A DNA stretch of 64,000 nt from Celeribacter baekdonensis (GTDB lineage Bacteria > Pseudomonadota > Alphaproteobacteria > Rhodobacterales > Rhodobacteraceae). The stretch lies in contig NZ_CP028473.1 of NCBI RefSeq assembly GCF_003047105.1, positions 1 to 64,000 on the forward strand, read 5' to 3'. Under the pieces are notes generated by a model. That model was given only the letters and a program-made list of their open reading frames with translations. It had not been told where the DNA came from and ran no database searches. Shown in pieces: positions 35,837 through 45,600 of the stretch (the stretch's first letter is position 1; the number at the start of each line of letters is the position of its first letter). A program made the translations under genes and the position numbers.

Positions 35837-37026
35837 CTCGCTGCCCGCCCCGGCGGATAGGGTTCTTCAAGCTGCTTGCCGAAGCGCGCGCGCAACTCCG
35901 GGTCGGGCACCATCTGCGAGAGATCCGCGATGATCGGCGCGGCCTTCGCCTCGAAGGCGGCCCGCTCGGCCGGGTCCAGTTCCTCGGCCTTGAGCCTCAA
36001 CGCCTCGATCGTGCGCTCGGAATAGTCGATCGCGTCACCGACGGTCTTGATGTCCTTCATGTCTATCTCTCCTTCGGTGAAATTCCACGGCGTGCCCGAA
36101 CCAAGCCCGTCCGCCATGCCGCGCACGGCACGCGCCATGTGGCGTTGGTCCATCCGGTCCAGCAGGTCGGCGAGGTTCTTGTAGTCCTTGGCGAAGCCCA
36201 CCACCTGCGCCTGCGCAATGGCGGATTCCTGGGCCGTCATAACGATCTCGCGCGGCAGGCGGGCCTCTTCCTTGGCGCGGTAGATCTCCTCGATCCCGGC
36301 GGGTTTCTCGAAAATGCCGCGCTCGAGCCGGGTGGTGGCATCAAGCATCACGCCATAGCGTTCCGCGATCTCAGCCTGCTTCTCGCGCATCAGCTGCGGC
36401 GACATTACACCCTCAGCCCAGCAGGAAAACCAGGTGCCCTTCTCGACGCCGCGGTTGTTCAGGATGATATGGGCGTGCTTGTGCGCCCGGTCGTCATGAA
36501 CCGCGAGCACATAGTCCCACTGATCGCCGTACTCGCCGCTCTCGAAGAAATGCTCCGTCCAGTCCATCGCGATGTCGCGCACCTGATCGACCGTCACGTC
36601 GGTCGGGAAGGACAGGAGCATGTGCGAGGTGAAACCGAGCTTGGTCGAGCCGCGCCAGGTCCCTGCCCAGTCCTCGATAATGTCCTCTTTCTGCTCCTCA
36701 GAAAGCACCGCGGCATCGGTCAGGGCATTGGTCATCGTCGAGTAGGTGTAGACAGCCTTGTCGTTGATGTAGGAAATCTGCGCCCCGAGCGAAGCACGCG
36801 TCTTGCAGCCTCCGGCCCGGATCCGTTTGAAGACCGCCGCCCGGCTCTGACCCGACGCTGCCTTCAGCGCGTTGCGCGCCGACATGGATCCGACATGCGC
36901 GAAGCTCCGCCCCTGCCGACGCCCCGCCAGCCGCGCGTCGATCCGCGCCGCGGCCTGACCCCGGATGCGCTCATCTTCCCAGAGCCGCCCCATGACCGAG
37001 GTATAGAGGGCGAGCGGATCAGCCAT
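35830..37026 (-). CDS. virD2: VirD2-like relaxase (MOBP type)
   Basis: This encodes 398 residues from ATG 37026. The relaxase core shows a Tyr-rich segment ISYINDKAVYTYSTMTN and the metal-binding His motif AVHDDRAHKHAHIILNNRG, preceded by SHMLLSFPTDVTVDQVRDIA. This is the layout of MOBP/VirD2 relaxases, which nick oriT and stay bound to the 5' end through a Tyr. The gene overlaps the accessory gene at 37019 and lies a few hundred bases from the nic-like site at 37678-37688. Its C-terminus may continue in the next frame (see the 243-aa gene). Confidence 0.88.
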   Translation of the reverse strand: MADPLALYTSVMGRLWEDERIRGQAAARIDARLAGRRQGRSFAHVGSMSARNALKAASGQSRAAVFKRIRAGGCKTRASLGAQISYINDKAVYTYSTMTNALTDAAVLSEEQKEDIIEDWAGTWRGSTKLGFTSHMLLSFPTDVTVDQVRDIAMDWTEHFFESGEYGDQWDYVLAVHDDRAHKHAHIILNNRGVEKGTWFSCWAEGVMSPQLMREKQAEIAERYGVMLDATTRLERGIFEKPAGIEEIYRAKEEARLPREIVMTAQESAIAQAQVVGFAKDYKNLADLLDRMDQRHMARAVRGMADGLGSGTPWNFTEGEIDMKDIKTVGDAIDYSERTIEALRLKAEELDPAERAAFEAKAAPIIADLSQMVPDPELRARFGKQLEEPYPPGRAARC

Positions 37027-37639
37027 TTCTTACAAGCCTCAATCCGCGTTCGATCGCGCGCGGGTCCTCCTCCAGAACCGCGCTCTCCGCCCCCTGCCCT
37101 CCTTCCTTTTGCGGCCACTCCTGATGACGAAGCACCTGCGCCGCATCCTTCATCCGGCCCATCTCACGGCTCATCGACTGCGCCAGATCGAGCAACTCGA
37201 TCAGCACCGCCCGGTCCGCCTCCGAGACCTCCAGCCGACCGCGATGGACCGCCTTGGCGAGCACCAGTCCGGTGTCGCTCACGTCCCTCGCCTGACGCCA
37301 TGCGGCGCAGAATTCGGCGACCAGATCGCGGGGGACATCAAGGAATCCGCAGCGACCGCGCAGCACCGCATTGAGTGCCTGAGACCGGTTGGCATAGCCC
37401 CGCGCGCGCCACTCCGCATCGAAGGCGTCCAGCTCGGATCGGCTGGCCCTGAACGCCACTGTCTCGCTCGGATCGCGCACCGTGATCCCCTCGCCCGCCC
37501 CCTCTTTCGCGAGCCGGTTCACATGACGCGGAGAGATGCCAAATGCCGCCGCCAGGTCCCGCGCGCTTTCGCCCGCTGCAAAGCGCCGCGCGACTTCGAT
37601 GCGCTCTTCAAGCTTCAGGTTTTTCGCTGGCCTCGGCAC
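37019..37639 (-). CDS. Mobilisation accessory protein with helix-turn-helix (VirD1/MobC-like role)
   Basis: This encodes 206 residues. The N-terminus is basic and carries a helix-turn-helix, RRFAAGESARDLAAAFGISP with RHVNRLAKEG. Next comes a short segment TVAFRASRSELDAFDAEW typical of ribbon-helix-helix-like mobilisation proteins, then a helical C-terminal half. Its start is about 45 bp from the nic-like site, and it overlaps the relaxase start by 8 bp. A relaxosome role, binding oriT and repressing the operon, fits. I could not assign a precise family. Confidence 0.75.
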   Translation of the reverse strand: MPRPAKNLKLEERIEVARRFAAGESARDLAAAFGISPRHVNRLAKEGAGEGITVRDPSETVAFRASRSELDAFDAEWRARGYANRSQALNAVLRGRCGFLDVPRDLVAEFCAAWRQARDVSDTGLVLAKAVHRGRLEVSEADRAVLIELLDLAQSMSREMGRMKDAAQVLRHQEWPQKEGGQGAESAVLEEDPRAIERGLRLVRNG

Positions 37640-37800
37640 AGGTCAGACCCCTCGGACAAAATGTGCAAACATTGGCCATATCCTGCCAACGTCTTCTTTC
37701 TCTCCTTCGTTTATACTTCAATACATCACATTGCGCAATATTACGTTTTGCATTTTGTGTCTTTTTGCTGGCAATATGGTGCAGTCAAGACTGCTCCGCA
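37640..37800 (+). other. oriT: Candidate oriT with VirD2-type nic site
   Basis: The plus strand at 37678-37688 reads ATATCCTGCCA, which is the complement of the T-DNA border core TGGCAGGATAT and contains the MOBP nic core ATCCTG. The predicted cut is between 37685 and 37686. A short dyad TTGGC-N8-GCCAA (37672-37689) brackets it, and the perfect palindrome ATTGCGCAAT lies at 37730-37739 in an AT-rich stretch. An imperfect second inverted repeat (CCATATCCTGCCAA against TTGCTGGCAATATGG) spans about 100 bp. The relaxase operon starts alongside. No gene is supported between 37640 and 38049. Confidence 0.75.
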
Positions 37801-38049
37801 GCGCAACATGGAACGGGTCCCGCCCTCATCGATGCAGGACAGCCAGGTCGAAAAAGCTTCCGAAACTTGTGTTCAAGACGCACGCGACGAAAGGCAACCC
37901 AACGCTCGAGCCGGTCACGGATAGGGCGCTCCGAACGCGAAAATGGCCCGCGCTGGATGGCGCGGGTCGCACCCTCTGCGAGCGTCACGATGCTTCTGAG
38001 TGTCGACGTCAGCCCCCTGCGGATCCGAAGACCCGCAGGGGTGTCTGGG

Positions 38050-38226
38050 TCAGTGACCCAGTCCCTGATTGCGCAGATCGTCGTAGCGGCTGCGGGCGAT
38101 CAGCGCCTCGGTCTCGAGGCTGTCGAGGGTCTCGGGATGGGCGTCTTCATCGAAGGCGGCGAGGTAGGCATCGAAGGCCATGTCGGCTTGCAGTTCGGCG
38201 AGGTCGATGGATTGTTCGAGTGTCAT
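38050..38226 (-). CDS. Small acidic leading-region protein, 58 aa
   Basis: ATG 38226 is preceded on the minus strand by AAAGGATC, a good ribosome-binding site. The protein MTLEQSIDLAELQADMAFDA... is acidic and helical (EDAHPETLDSLETEALIARS) and ends DLRNQGLGH. I do not recognise a named family. It is the first gene on the leading side of the predicted nic site and is oriented so that the transferred strand is its template. A strong hairpin lies about 100 bp upstream. Confidence 0.65.
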   Translation of the reverse strand: MTLEQSIDLAELQADMAFDAYLAAFDEDAHPETLDSLETEALIARSRYDDLRNQGLGH

Positions 38227-38325
38227 GGTGTGATCCTTTCCGTTGATTGTCGTTGGACGGATCGTGGAAAAGGTCGGGGGCTTGAGAGCGGGCTGCACCC
38301 GGCACGGGGCGGAATGAAATGGAGC

Positions 38326-38403
38326 ACGCCGGGGGCAGGTTTGTTGTGAGCGGTGCACTGCAGCGCTCAAGGCGCAAGCCGTCCAGAAACCTGCCCCCGG
38401 CGT
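38326..38403. repeat. 17-bp perfect inverted repeat with 44-bp loop upstream of the 58-aa gene
   Basis: ACGCCGGGGGCAGGTTT at 38326-38342 pairs perfectly with AAACCTGCCCCCGGCGT at 38387-38403. Inside the loop a second stem TGAGCG...CGCTCA is seen. It lies 100-177 bp upstream of the minus-strand 58-aa gene. As single-stranded DNA it would fold strongly. It may be a single-strand promoter or initiation site, or a protein-binding site. The stretch 38404-38830 beyond it holds no supported gene. Confidence 0.7.
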
Positions 38404-38830
38404 TGCCAACCGCTCGACCCCGGGCTAGCGATCTCTAAGGCCAACAGGTCGACGGAAAGGCGCGCGGCGGTGATCCTAACGTGAGACGTTGCCCCGGGAT
38501 GCATGACGATGATTTGCGATTTCCACCCTCGCGGCAAAGGGTGAGTTTGCCACCCCTGGGCGCATCGCCTAGACGACCGTGACGCAGGTTGCTCGACTGA
38601 GAGATGGGGGGCGCTTACCTCGCTCAGCGGGCTGCCAGCTCTCCCTGCGGACATTCGGTTCCGACTCGGGTTCGCGCGATGCACGTTGTCACTGAACAGA
38701 AAGATCGAAGCCGCGTCAGCGGCCTATCCAGACTGACTGTCCCCTTGTGCGTCCGCGTCCGAAATATGCCGTGTTCTTCGGACATCAGCTTTTTGGCCCG
38801 CCCATCAGGCGCACCCAAGAACGAGAAATA

Positions 38831-38854
38831 GCCAGACCGCCGAAGCGGTCTGGC
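38831..38854 (-). terminator. Hairpin terminator of the DUF736 gene
   Basis: GCCAGACCGC-CGAA-GCGGTCTGGC forms a perfect 10-bp stem 8 bp after the DUF736 stop (minus strand), followed on that strand by TATTTCTCGTT. A rho-independent terminator is likely, although the T-run is interrupted. Confidence 0.65.
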
Positions 38855-38861
38855 CTTTGGC

Positions 38862-39200
38862 TTAGGCGGCGTCCTTGGGCCCCCAGGGGATGATGGCCTG
38901 AAGGGACAGGTCGTCCTGGTTCGCGGCCTTGCCGAGGTTGGCGTTGAAGCCGTGATCGCGGATGGTCAGCGTGTAGTAGTCGGCGCCGGTCTCCTTGTTC
39001 TGCTTCTTCCAGATACCGCCGCATTCGACCAGCTTGCCGCGCGGGGAGCGGCCGAGGACGCGGTGCGTGGGGGCCATCGGGTTGGTGCTCGCGACGGGTT
39101 CGACCGTGATGTCGAGATCGAAGGTCAGGGTCGAGATGGAGCCGACGCCCTTGGCGGTTTCGATGTCGGCGCTGGTGAATTTGATGCAGTTCGTGGTCAT
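38862..39200 (-). CDS. DUF736-family protein
   Basis: This encodes 112 residues from ATG 39200 (MTTNCIKFTSADIETAKGVG), preceded by GGAGAAGAGCA. The sequence TLTFDLDITVEPV, KLVECGGIWKKQN and YYTLTIRDHGFNANLGKAA is that of DUF736, a small family I associate with alphaproteobacterial plasmids and integrative elements. Its function is not settled. It sits in the leading region, on the strand copied from the incoming T-strand, behind a conserved hairpin leader. A truncated second copy exists at 56732-56862. Confidence 0.88.
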   Translation of the reverse strand: MTTNCIKFTSADIETAKGVGSISTLTFDLDITVEPVASTNPMAPTHRVLGRSPRGKLVECGGIWKKQNKETGADYYTLTIRDHGFNANLGKAANQDDLSLQAIIPWGPKDAA

Positions 39201-40050
39201 TGCTCTTCTCCTTGTTTGCGTTGCAATGATGGTCACCTTGCAGCTGGCCAAGGCCTGGCCACACCGAAGGCGAAGCGCAGCGGAGAGGGGCAGGCGCCGG
39301 TCTTTTTGGTGCGCGAGGAATGACCCGCAGGGTCAGGGGAAAAAAATCGGCGACAACCTTTGTGGACGGGACGACAGCTGCGACCAGCATGTCATGCAAC
39401 TCAGACAAAAGGAGAAGTGCGGTGGCCACGAAGGAAACTGGGAGAACAGCCGAAAGAGAGAAATGCCTGTGGTGGCGATATTTCTGCCCTCTCGCTCCGA
39501 GCCGAATCCCGACCAGTCAGAGCTTTGCTGACCCTGCCTCACGTGCCACGACGGCTGGTTTCCGTGGCAACCCGATGTGTGTTGTCTGGAAGCGCAGCAT
39601 GGAGAACGTCGAAGCTTCGACAACCTGTTCGGATCACCGGGATTTCGAACTGACCCTCTACGGCAACCCGATAGCTTGGGTTTGCACAGCACGACCATCA
39701 CCGGCCTTCTGCCAGCTTCGGTCAATGCAATCCGGCGGTCGTCGGACATCGTTTGCGACCCATGATCGCGGCGCGGAGCTGCGTATCCGGCAAAGCGAGG
39801 ACCAACAGCGGCCGAGACGCGAGGTACGTGATCACTGATGTCACACGCCCGCCCCAGCGACCGTTACCGAATGGCCGAGATGAAGCGTTACCACGACCAT
39901 GCGACGGCTGGCCGGGCTGGCTCCGGAGGAGACGGCATGGCCAGCGGCACGTCGCAGGGAGAGGCGGCGGTTCAGCTCGGGGAGGGCGGCTGCGCGCAGC
40001 CGACCGAGTGGGGCGCGGTCCTGACCAAAGGGCAGGAGGGGCCAATAACA
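39201..40050. promoter_or_regulatory. Leader element of DUF736 and gene-free stretch
   Basis: The leader has GAAGCGCAGCGGAG at 39272-39285 and, 35 bp further, the hairpin TGACCC-GCA-GGGTCA at 39321-39335 flanked by GCGAGGAA and GGGGAAAAAAA. The same pair of motifs at the same spacing lies upstream of the DUF2493 gene (58999-59064). A conserved tract 39304-39440 is also found at 56862-57000. Open frames here, such as the one from 39320, lack convincing coding signs. The rest to 40050 shows no supported gene. Confidence 0.5.
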
Positions 40051-40146
40051 CTAAAACCTAAGATTTGCGCATCACAAAACCCTAAAGATCGTTCGACACA
40101 TACACCTAAATCATGTACGACGCTAAAACCTAAATCTCGAACGGAG
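40051..40146. repeat. Four direct repeats with exact 24-bp period upstream of the fic gene
   Basis: CCTAA occurs at 40057, 40081, 40105 and 40129, each within a 24-bp unit such as CTAAAACCTAAATCTCGAAC. The units abut without spacers, and the last runs into the ribosome-binding site of the fic gene at 40157. This is the pattern of an array of operators or iterons. Autoregulation by the AbiEi-like N-terminus of the Fic protein is the simplest reading. Confidence 0.75.
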
Positions 40147-40156
40147 CCGAATAATT

Positions 40157-41677
40157 ATGCCGAGTGCCGCAGAGAAGCTTGCAAGCTCCTTGGAAGAGCT
40201 CGAGACACTACAGTCTGGTGGTTCGATTGCCATTCGCTCCAAAGACATGTCACGCACTCACCGCGAACGGCTGCTGAAGGCAGGCTTCCTGAAGGAAGTC
40301 ATGAAGGGCTGGTACATCCCATCACGCCCCGATGAAAACGCCGGTGAGAGCACAGCATGGTACACATCGTTTTGGGGATTCTGCGCACAATACCTGTCAG
40401 ATCGGTTTGGCACTGACTGGTCTCTGTCTCCTGAACAGTCCCTCATCATACATGCTGGAAACACGACAGTTCCTGCTCAGCTATTGGTAAGAGCGGTCAA
40501 GGGCGGAAACTCTAAGACCGATCTGCCCCACAACACGTCGCTTTTTGAGACGCGCGCAACGATCGCGTCAGATGGGGCGCTCGAAATCGTCGACAATTTA
40601 CGCCTATTCTCCGTCGAGGATGCCCTAATCCTCGTTCCCGAGGTCTTCTTCCAAAACCATCCGACAGAAGCGCGCACTGTGCTTGCTATGATGCCGGATG
40701 CCTCACGGCTGCTTGGCAAGCTGTTGGACGGGGGGCACACGCGAGCGGCCGGCAGGCTTGCTGGTGCTTTTAGAAGCATCGGGTCCGAAAAGGTCGCAGA
40801 CGAAATTCTTGCGGCGATGAAAGCCGCTTCGCATGACGTTCGCGAGATCAACCCCTTTGAGCAGTCGATTCTTGTGCCAAACGCCGGGCGGATCACCTCG
40901 CCCCACGTGCATCGCATCCGCTTGAAGTGGGAGAGCATGCGCGACGATGTTATTGATCTCTTTCCAAAGGCCCAACCCATCACCAATGACATCGACGCCT
41001 ATCTCAAGCAGATCGACGAAATCTATGTCACGGATGCGTATCATTCGCTCTCCATTGAGGGCTATCGTGTCTCGCCGGAACTGATTGACAAAGTGCGTTC
41101 GGGGACCTGGACCCCAGAAACAGATGAGCAAGACCGAGCGCTGAAAGACGCCCTTGCAGCGCGTGGATATTGGGAAGCATTTCAGAGAGTGAAGGAAAGC
41201 ATTCGGGCAGTTCTGGAAGGTGCTGACGCGGGTGAGGTTGTTGAGCGCGATCTGAGTGATTGGTATCGCAACCTATTCGCAACGTCTGTCACAGCGGGCA
41301 TCCTGAAGGCCTCTCAACTTGCAGGCTACCGATCGTCCCCTGTGTACATTCGGCAATCCCAGCATGTCCCAATGAGTCCTGAGGCAGTTCGAGACTGCAT
41401 GCCGGTCTTCTTCGACCTACTCAAGGCGGAAGATGACCCGACTGTTCGGATCGTCCTTGGACATTTCATCTTCGTATTTATCCATCCGTTCCTGGACGGG
41501 AACGGTCGAATAGCGCGCTTTCTGATGAACGTCATGATGGCCGCTGCCGGGCAACCATGGACAGTCATCAAGCTCGAACAGCGCGCGGCTTACATGGCCG
41601 CTTTAGAGACAGCGAGCGTGAGGGAAGATATTCGACCGTTTGCAGCTTTTCTGGCCGAGACAAGGGCAGCGCAATGA
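40157..41677 (+). CDS. Fic-domain protein with AbiEi-like N-terminal domain
   Basis: This encodes 506 residues. Residues 1-200 resemble the AbiEi antitoxin/regulator: a winged helix (LLKAGFLKEVMKGWYIPSRP) and a following domain with IIHAGNTTVPAQLLVRAV. Residues about 290-500 are a Fic domain: the inhibitory motif S297-LSI-E301-G and the active motif HPFLDGNGRIAR from His443. Fic enzymes AMPylate or otherwise modify proteins, and the internal S-xxx-E-G helix keeps them off. Joining DNA-binding and Fic domains would make a self-regulated toxin or defence protein. Four phased repeats lie in front of the start. Confidence 0.85.
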   Translation: MPSAAEKLASSLEELETLQSGGSIAIRSKDMSRTHRERLLKAGFLKEVMKGWYIPSRPDENAGESTAWYTSFWGFCAQYLSDRFGTDWSLSPEQSLIIHAGNTTVPAQLLVRAVKGGNSKTDLPHNTSLFETRATIASDGALEIVDNLRLFSVEDALILVPEVFFQNHPTEARTVLAMMPDASRLLGKLLDGGHTRAAGRLAGAFRSIGSEKVADEILAAMKAASHDVREINPFEQSILVPNAGRITSPHVHRIRLKWESMRDDVIDLFPKAQPITNDIDAYLKQIDEIYVTDAYHSLSIEGYRVSPELIDKVRSGTWTPETDEQDRALKDALAARGYWEAFQRVKESIRAVLEGADAGEVVERDLSDWYRNLFATSVTAGILKASQLAGYRSSPVYIRQSQHVPMSPEAVRDCMPVFFDLLKAEDDPTVRIVLGHFIFVFIHPFLDGNGRIARFLMNVMMAAAGQPWTVIKLEQRAAYMAALETASVREDIRPFAAFLAETRAAQ

Positions 41678-41748
41678 CAAATAAATATGTTCTGGTCATG
41701 GGAAGCGCCAATGACGCCGAACGCCAGCCATTCAAGTTCTACATTTGA
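41674..41748 (+). CDS. Very short open frame coupled to fic, 24 aa
   Basis: ATG 41674 overlaps the fic stop (ATGA) and gives MTNKYVLVMGSANDAERQPF before stopping at 41748. The overlap suggests coupling, but such a short frame may be chance or the remnant of a lost gene. No function can be given. Confidence 0.25.
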   Translation: MTNKYVLVMGSANDAERQPFKFYI

Positions 41749-41835
41749 GCGAGTCCGACGATGAGAAACACTCATTCTGCAGCTACCGTTAAGACGCCAA
41801 GCCTGATCGACATCGCTGAGTTGCGCGTCTAGCTC

Positions 41836-42624
41836 ATGCCAGTAACCCTAACCCCAATACGGCAGAAAGATTGTTGGTCGGGCTCCACTTGGACGATTGA
41901 GGACGAGGACCAGCTTGCTGAGCTCCTGGCCCGCGTCGCAATAGGTCAGTCGCGAACAGTGGAGCGCATATTGCGCGCCACAGGCGATTTGCCCGCGCGC
42001 TATCCCAAAGGCGGTTTCGAAGGTGCGCGAAAGCTTTTGACCGTCGGCACTGGCGACAAGACCTACCATCGGGATGGTTGGTTTTTTCAGGTCATTGCGT
42101 GGATCGCCGCTCACCGTTTCGACGATGAGGCTCTCATACGGGCTCCACAGATGATTAAAGCGGACAAAGGGTTGGATGGCCTCATTATTGAGTTCGACAG
42201 CGACGGCATTGCCCATGTTGTCATCTGCGAAGAGAAGGCGACCAAGAACCCTCGGAACCAAGTTAAATCAAAGGTCTGGCCGGAGTTTGAGCAGTTTGAA
42301 ACAGGCGGACGAGACAACGAACTCATTGCGTCGGTAACTTCGCTACTTGAGGTATCCAGAGACCCAGACCCCGACGGGACTGTTGCCGATATTCTATGGA
42401 ATGAAAAACGGGCATACCGCGTGGCGGTGACCGTTGGTGGCAAATATGCATCGGCAAAGGGACGCAAGGGCTTGTTCAAAGGGTATGAGAAGTCTGTACT
42501 GGGTGACGTAGCACGCCGGCGCGCCGAAACCTTAGTTTTGGAAGACGTTCGCGACTGGATAGATTGTGTAGCGGAGAAAGCGCTCGTCAAGATCGACAGT
42601 GCGGAGGCGGCAGCCAATGTATGA
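41836..42624 (+). CDS. PD-(D/E)xK nuclease-like protein (HamA-like) paired with a helicase
   Basis: This encodes 262 residues. The central part has LDGLIIEFDSDGIAHVVIC followed by EEKATKNP, which fits the D...ExK active site of PD-(D/E)xK nucleases, and a C-terminal helical part. An aromatic stretch HRDGWFFQVIAWIAAH lies before it. It overlaps the helicase gene by 8 bp, so the two are co-translated. A small nuclease upstream of a large Ski2-like helicase is the Hachiman (HamA/HamB) layout, and this pair is probably Hachiman or a relative. The family match itself was not tested. Confidence 0.6.
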   Translation: MPVTLTPIRQKDCWSGSTWTIEDEDQLAELLARVAIGQSRTVERILRATGDLPARYPKGGFEGARKLLTVGTGDKTYHRDGWFFQVIAWIAAHRFDDEALIRAPQMIKADKGLDGLIIEFDSDGIAHVVICEEKATKNPRNQVKSKVWPEFEQFETGGRDNELIASVTSLLEVSRDPDPDGTVADILWNEKRAYRVAVTVGGKYASAKGRKGLFKGYEKSVLGDVARRRAETLVLEDVRDWIDCVAEKALVKIDSAEAAANV

Positions 42625-45600
42625 TCCCGCAACGTCCGAACTCATCAGGTCCACCCCAGACTTGCCCGACCTGGACCGCGAAGGTTTGCCTGACCGACTT
42701 GCACGTGCTTTCGCCGAGATCGTATCGGCAAGGGTACTGCTTCGCGAGAGTGAAAATGGGGAAGAGCTTCTCGAGGACACAATTCGATTTGCACGCCGGT
42801 TGGCGCAGACCAATGAAGCATTGGTAGCCATTAATCCCGATAGAGAAAACCGGGCAGCGGCAGGCTTTGTTGCCGCAACGGCTTATCAGTTGGTTCATCA
42901 AGCGATCGCTCTACGGGACTCGGACCAGCCAGTTTCATTTGTATCGCCGAATGCGATCAGTCCGGATGTTTCGGCAATGCTTCTGTTCTTGGTAGCCGGG
43001 GCATCGGCGGATGCTGCTGAGGTGGCAGACTCTATCCGCATCCCGAGCGGCGATTGGCTGCAGTCGGAACTGATTCTTCACTTGATCATGCTCGCAAAAG
43101 GACAAGTTGGTCGTATTCGGAATCGAAAGCGACCGCCCCAAGACCGACTCGTCTCGGGTACCGGTGGCGAGCGAGCCAATGCAGCGCTCTACTATCGACT
43201 CTTGCGAGGTGTGCGAGCCTTGGCCTTCGTGCTGCAAGGGCGTCGAGTGAGCGGGATGGTCGATCCAATTGCAGTCTTCTCTGAAGTAAAGTCGCTCGCC
43301 GCCGGCGCATCAGATCTGGAGGATACATTCCCCGAAGGGGCAATCGCTGTCTTTCCCGGACCGTTCCATTTGGCCAGTCTCTTGATCGCTGCAGGCTCTG
43401 CCCTGATGGAAAGCGCCGTCGTCAACCTACCGCCTCCGGATGGCGTACCTGAGGATCGTTGGACCGAGGCCATGAAAACGGTTGCCGAGACGCGCCCGTA
43501 TCTGTGGCGTAATCACAAGGACGCCGTCGCCCAAGGGTACCTCAAGATTGGCACATCTGCTGCGATAGGGTTCCCCACTGGGGCCGGGAAGTCGACGACC
43601 GCACAACTCAAAATTCATGCAACTTTGTTATCCGGGCGCAAGGCGGTATTCCTAGCTCCTACGCACGCTCTCGTTGATCAGACAGCACGGGACCTGCGCG
43701 GTGCATTTCCGCGGGCAACCGTTCGCGGTGAACGTATGGACGAATTCGGGTTTTCTGGGGATAGCGACGAGTTGCCGGACGTCATGGTGATGACTCCAGA
43801 AGCCTGTCTCCTTACCAGTCATATGGAACCAGAGCGGTTTGATGACGTCGGTCTTTTGATCTTCGATGAATGTCATCTGATGCATCCGAGCACTGACGGA
43901 GACCGGAGAGCAATCGACGCGATGCTATGCATCTTGGGGTTTACCCGCGTTGTACCGGACGCCGATATCGTCCTGATGTCGGCTATGATGAAGAACACAT
44001 ATGAACTGAGCGGTTGGCTGGCGGAGCTGACAGGTAGAAACTCACTTGCTCTCGACAATGCATGGAAACCAACCCGGCAACTAAGGGGATGCGTCGTTTA
44101 CGATGAAAAGAGACTTGCTGACCTGCGAAAACTCTTGCGGAATGCTCGCGCAAAAAGCTCCACTGCGGGGGTTCCTGCTGCGGTAAAGCGCAAGCTGACG
44201 GCAAAACCAAACGCGTTCTTCAGCGTGAAGCAGACATGGGCGTCACAGGTTCGCCGCGACTATGCTCTTGTACCACTCTTGAACGAAGCACTTCAGCTTT
44301 CGACAAACAAGTTCTGGAAAGTGACGCCTAACTCCGGTGTCGTTGCATCTTCAGTCGCTGCTGCAGCCGCTGGAGCAGGGCTACGAACTCTCGTCTTTTC
44401 TCAATCCATACCGAATGCCTTTTCTATATCAGAAAAGGCTGGGGCAGCACTTGATGAGTGTAGTGTCGAACTGACTGAAACTGAGCAGCGTCTGTATGAG
44501 ATTTCCGTCGATGAAATGGGTGGTGCTGATCAGCTGTACTTGACTCTAGTGGATGGAAAATTGGCATCCCAGGCTGCGACCCACCATGGACAATTGCTTC
44601 CTGAGGAGCGCCAATTGGTGGAGGCACTGTACAAGCGCCAGGGTACGTTGGCGGTGCTCGCAGCAACCCCGACGCTCGGCCAGGGTATGAACTTGCCTGC
44701 GGACCTGGTCATCATTGCGGAGGACAGCCAGTTCGACGCATCTTCCGGTCGGAAGGACCTTTTGAATCCAGAGGACCTGCTGAACGCAGCCGGCCGTGCC
44801 GGGCGGGCCGGTGAAAGCGCAACCGGTATCGTTCTAGTCATTCCAGGCCAGGTCGTTGGCCTGGACGATGCAGAGAACAGGATCGGTTCAAGATGGAGTA
44901 GGCTGCGAGACATATTTGGGCAAACCGATCAGTGTTTGGTATTGGACGATCCATTCACGGCCCTGATGGACCGCATCCACGACAGCGCAACAGACATCGG
45001 TGACCTGGAGCGCTACGTCGTCGCGCGCTTGGCTGAAACTGATCAAGGCGACGATGGAAAAGTGGACATACGACTTGGCCTCGCTAGGAGCTTCGCGGCT
45101 TATCGTAAACGTCAAGATGCGGATGAAGACTGGGTTGAGAGCAGAACCTCCGCAGCCCTTTCACTGCTGAAGAGTGATGACGGAGACTTGCCCGTCGAGC
45201 AGCTGTCTTTGCGCAACACTGCATCCATGTTGGGGTTGCCGGAGGATATCCTGGACGACATGTCAAAGGCGCTCGACATGCACGGTTTTCGAAACTTCGA
45301 AACAGTCGACAGCCTGTGCGATTGGGTCTTTGAGTGGCTGATGGTTAGACCGCAATACCTCGTTCGCTTGGTTAAGTTGGAAAACCTAGAGTATCTCTTC
45401 GGAACGGAAATCAAGAAGCTCAAAGATGATCGTTCCCGTGCATCCTTTTCTCTTCCGAAGCTTCGCGCAGCCTTGCAGGACTGGATGAACGGCGCACCTC
45501 TCATGCAAATTCAGAAGCGGCTTTCAGACAAAACACGCGACAAAAAACGTTCTACCAGTGCCCGAAAATTCGTGATTAGGCTTGTTCCTGATCTCGCCCA

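Noticed and set aside
35698..37374. A 558-codon plus-strand open frame over the relaxase region
   Set aside because: Its composition is that of a shadow frame, and the minus strand carries the relaxase motifs.
39320..39440. The shared tract upstream of DUF736 as a conserved small protein
   Set aside because: The frame is kept in both copies, but the few differences change amino acids as often as expected by chance, and the frame runs on into unrelated sequence in the first copy.
40051..40146. The four 24-bp repeats as a CRISPR array
   Set aside because: The units are contiguous with no spacers, are imperfect, and no cas genes are present.
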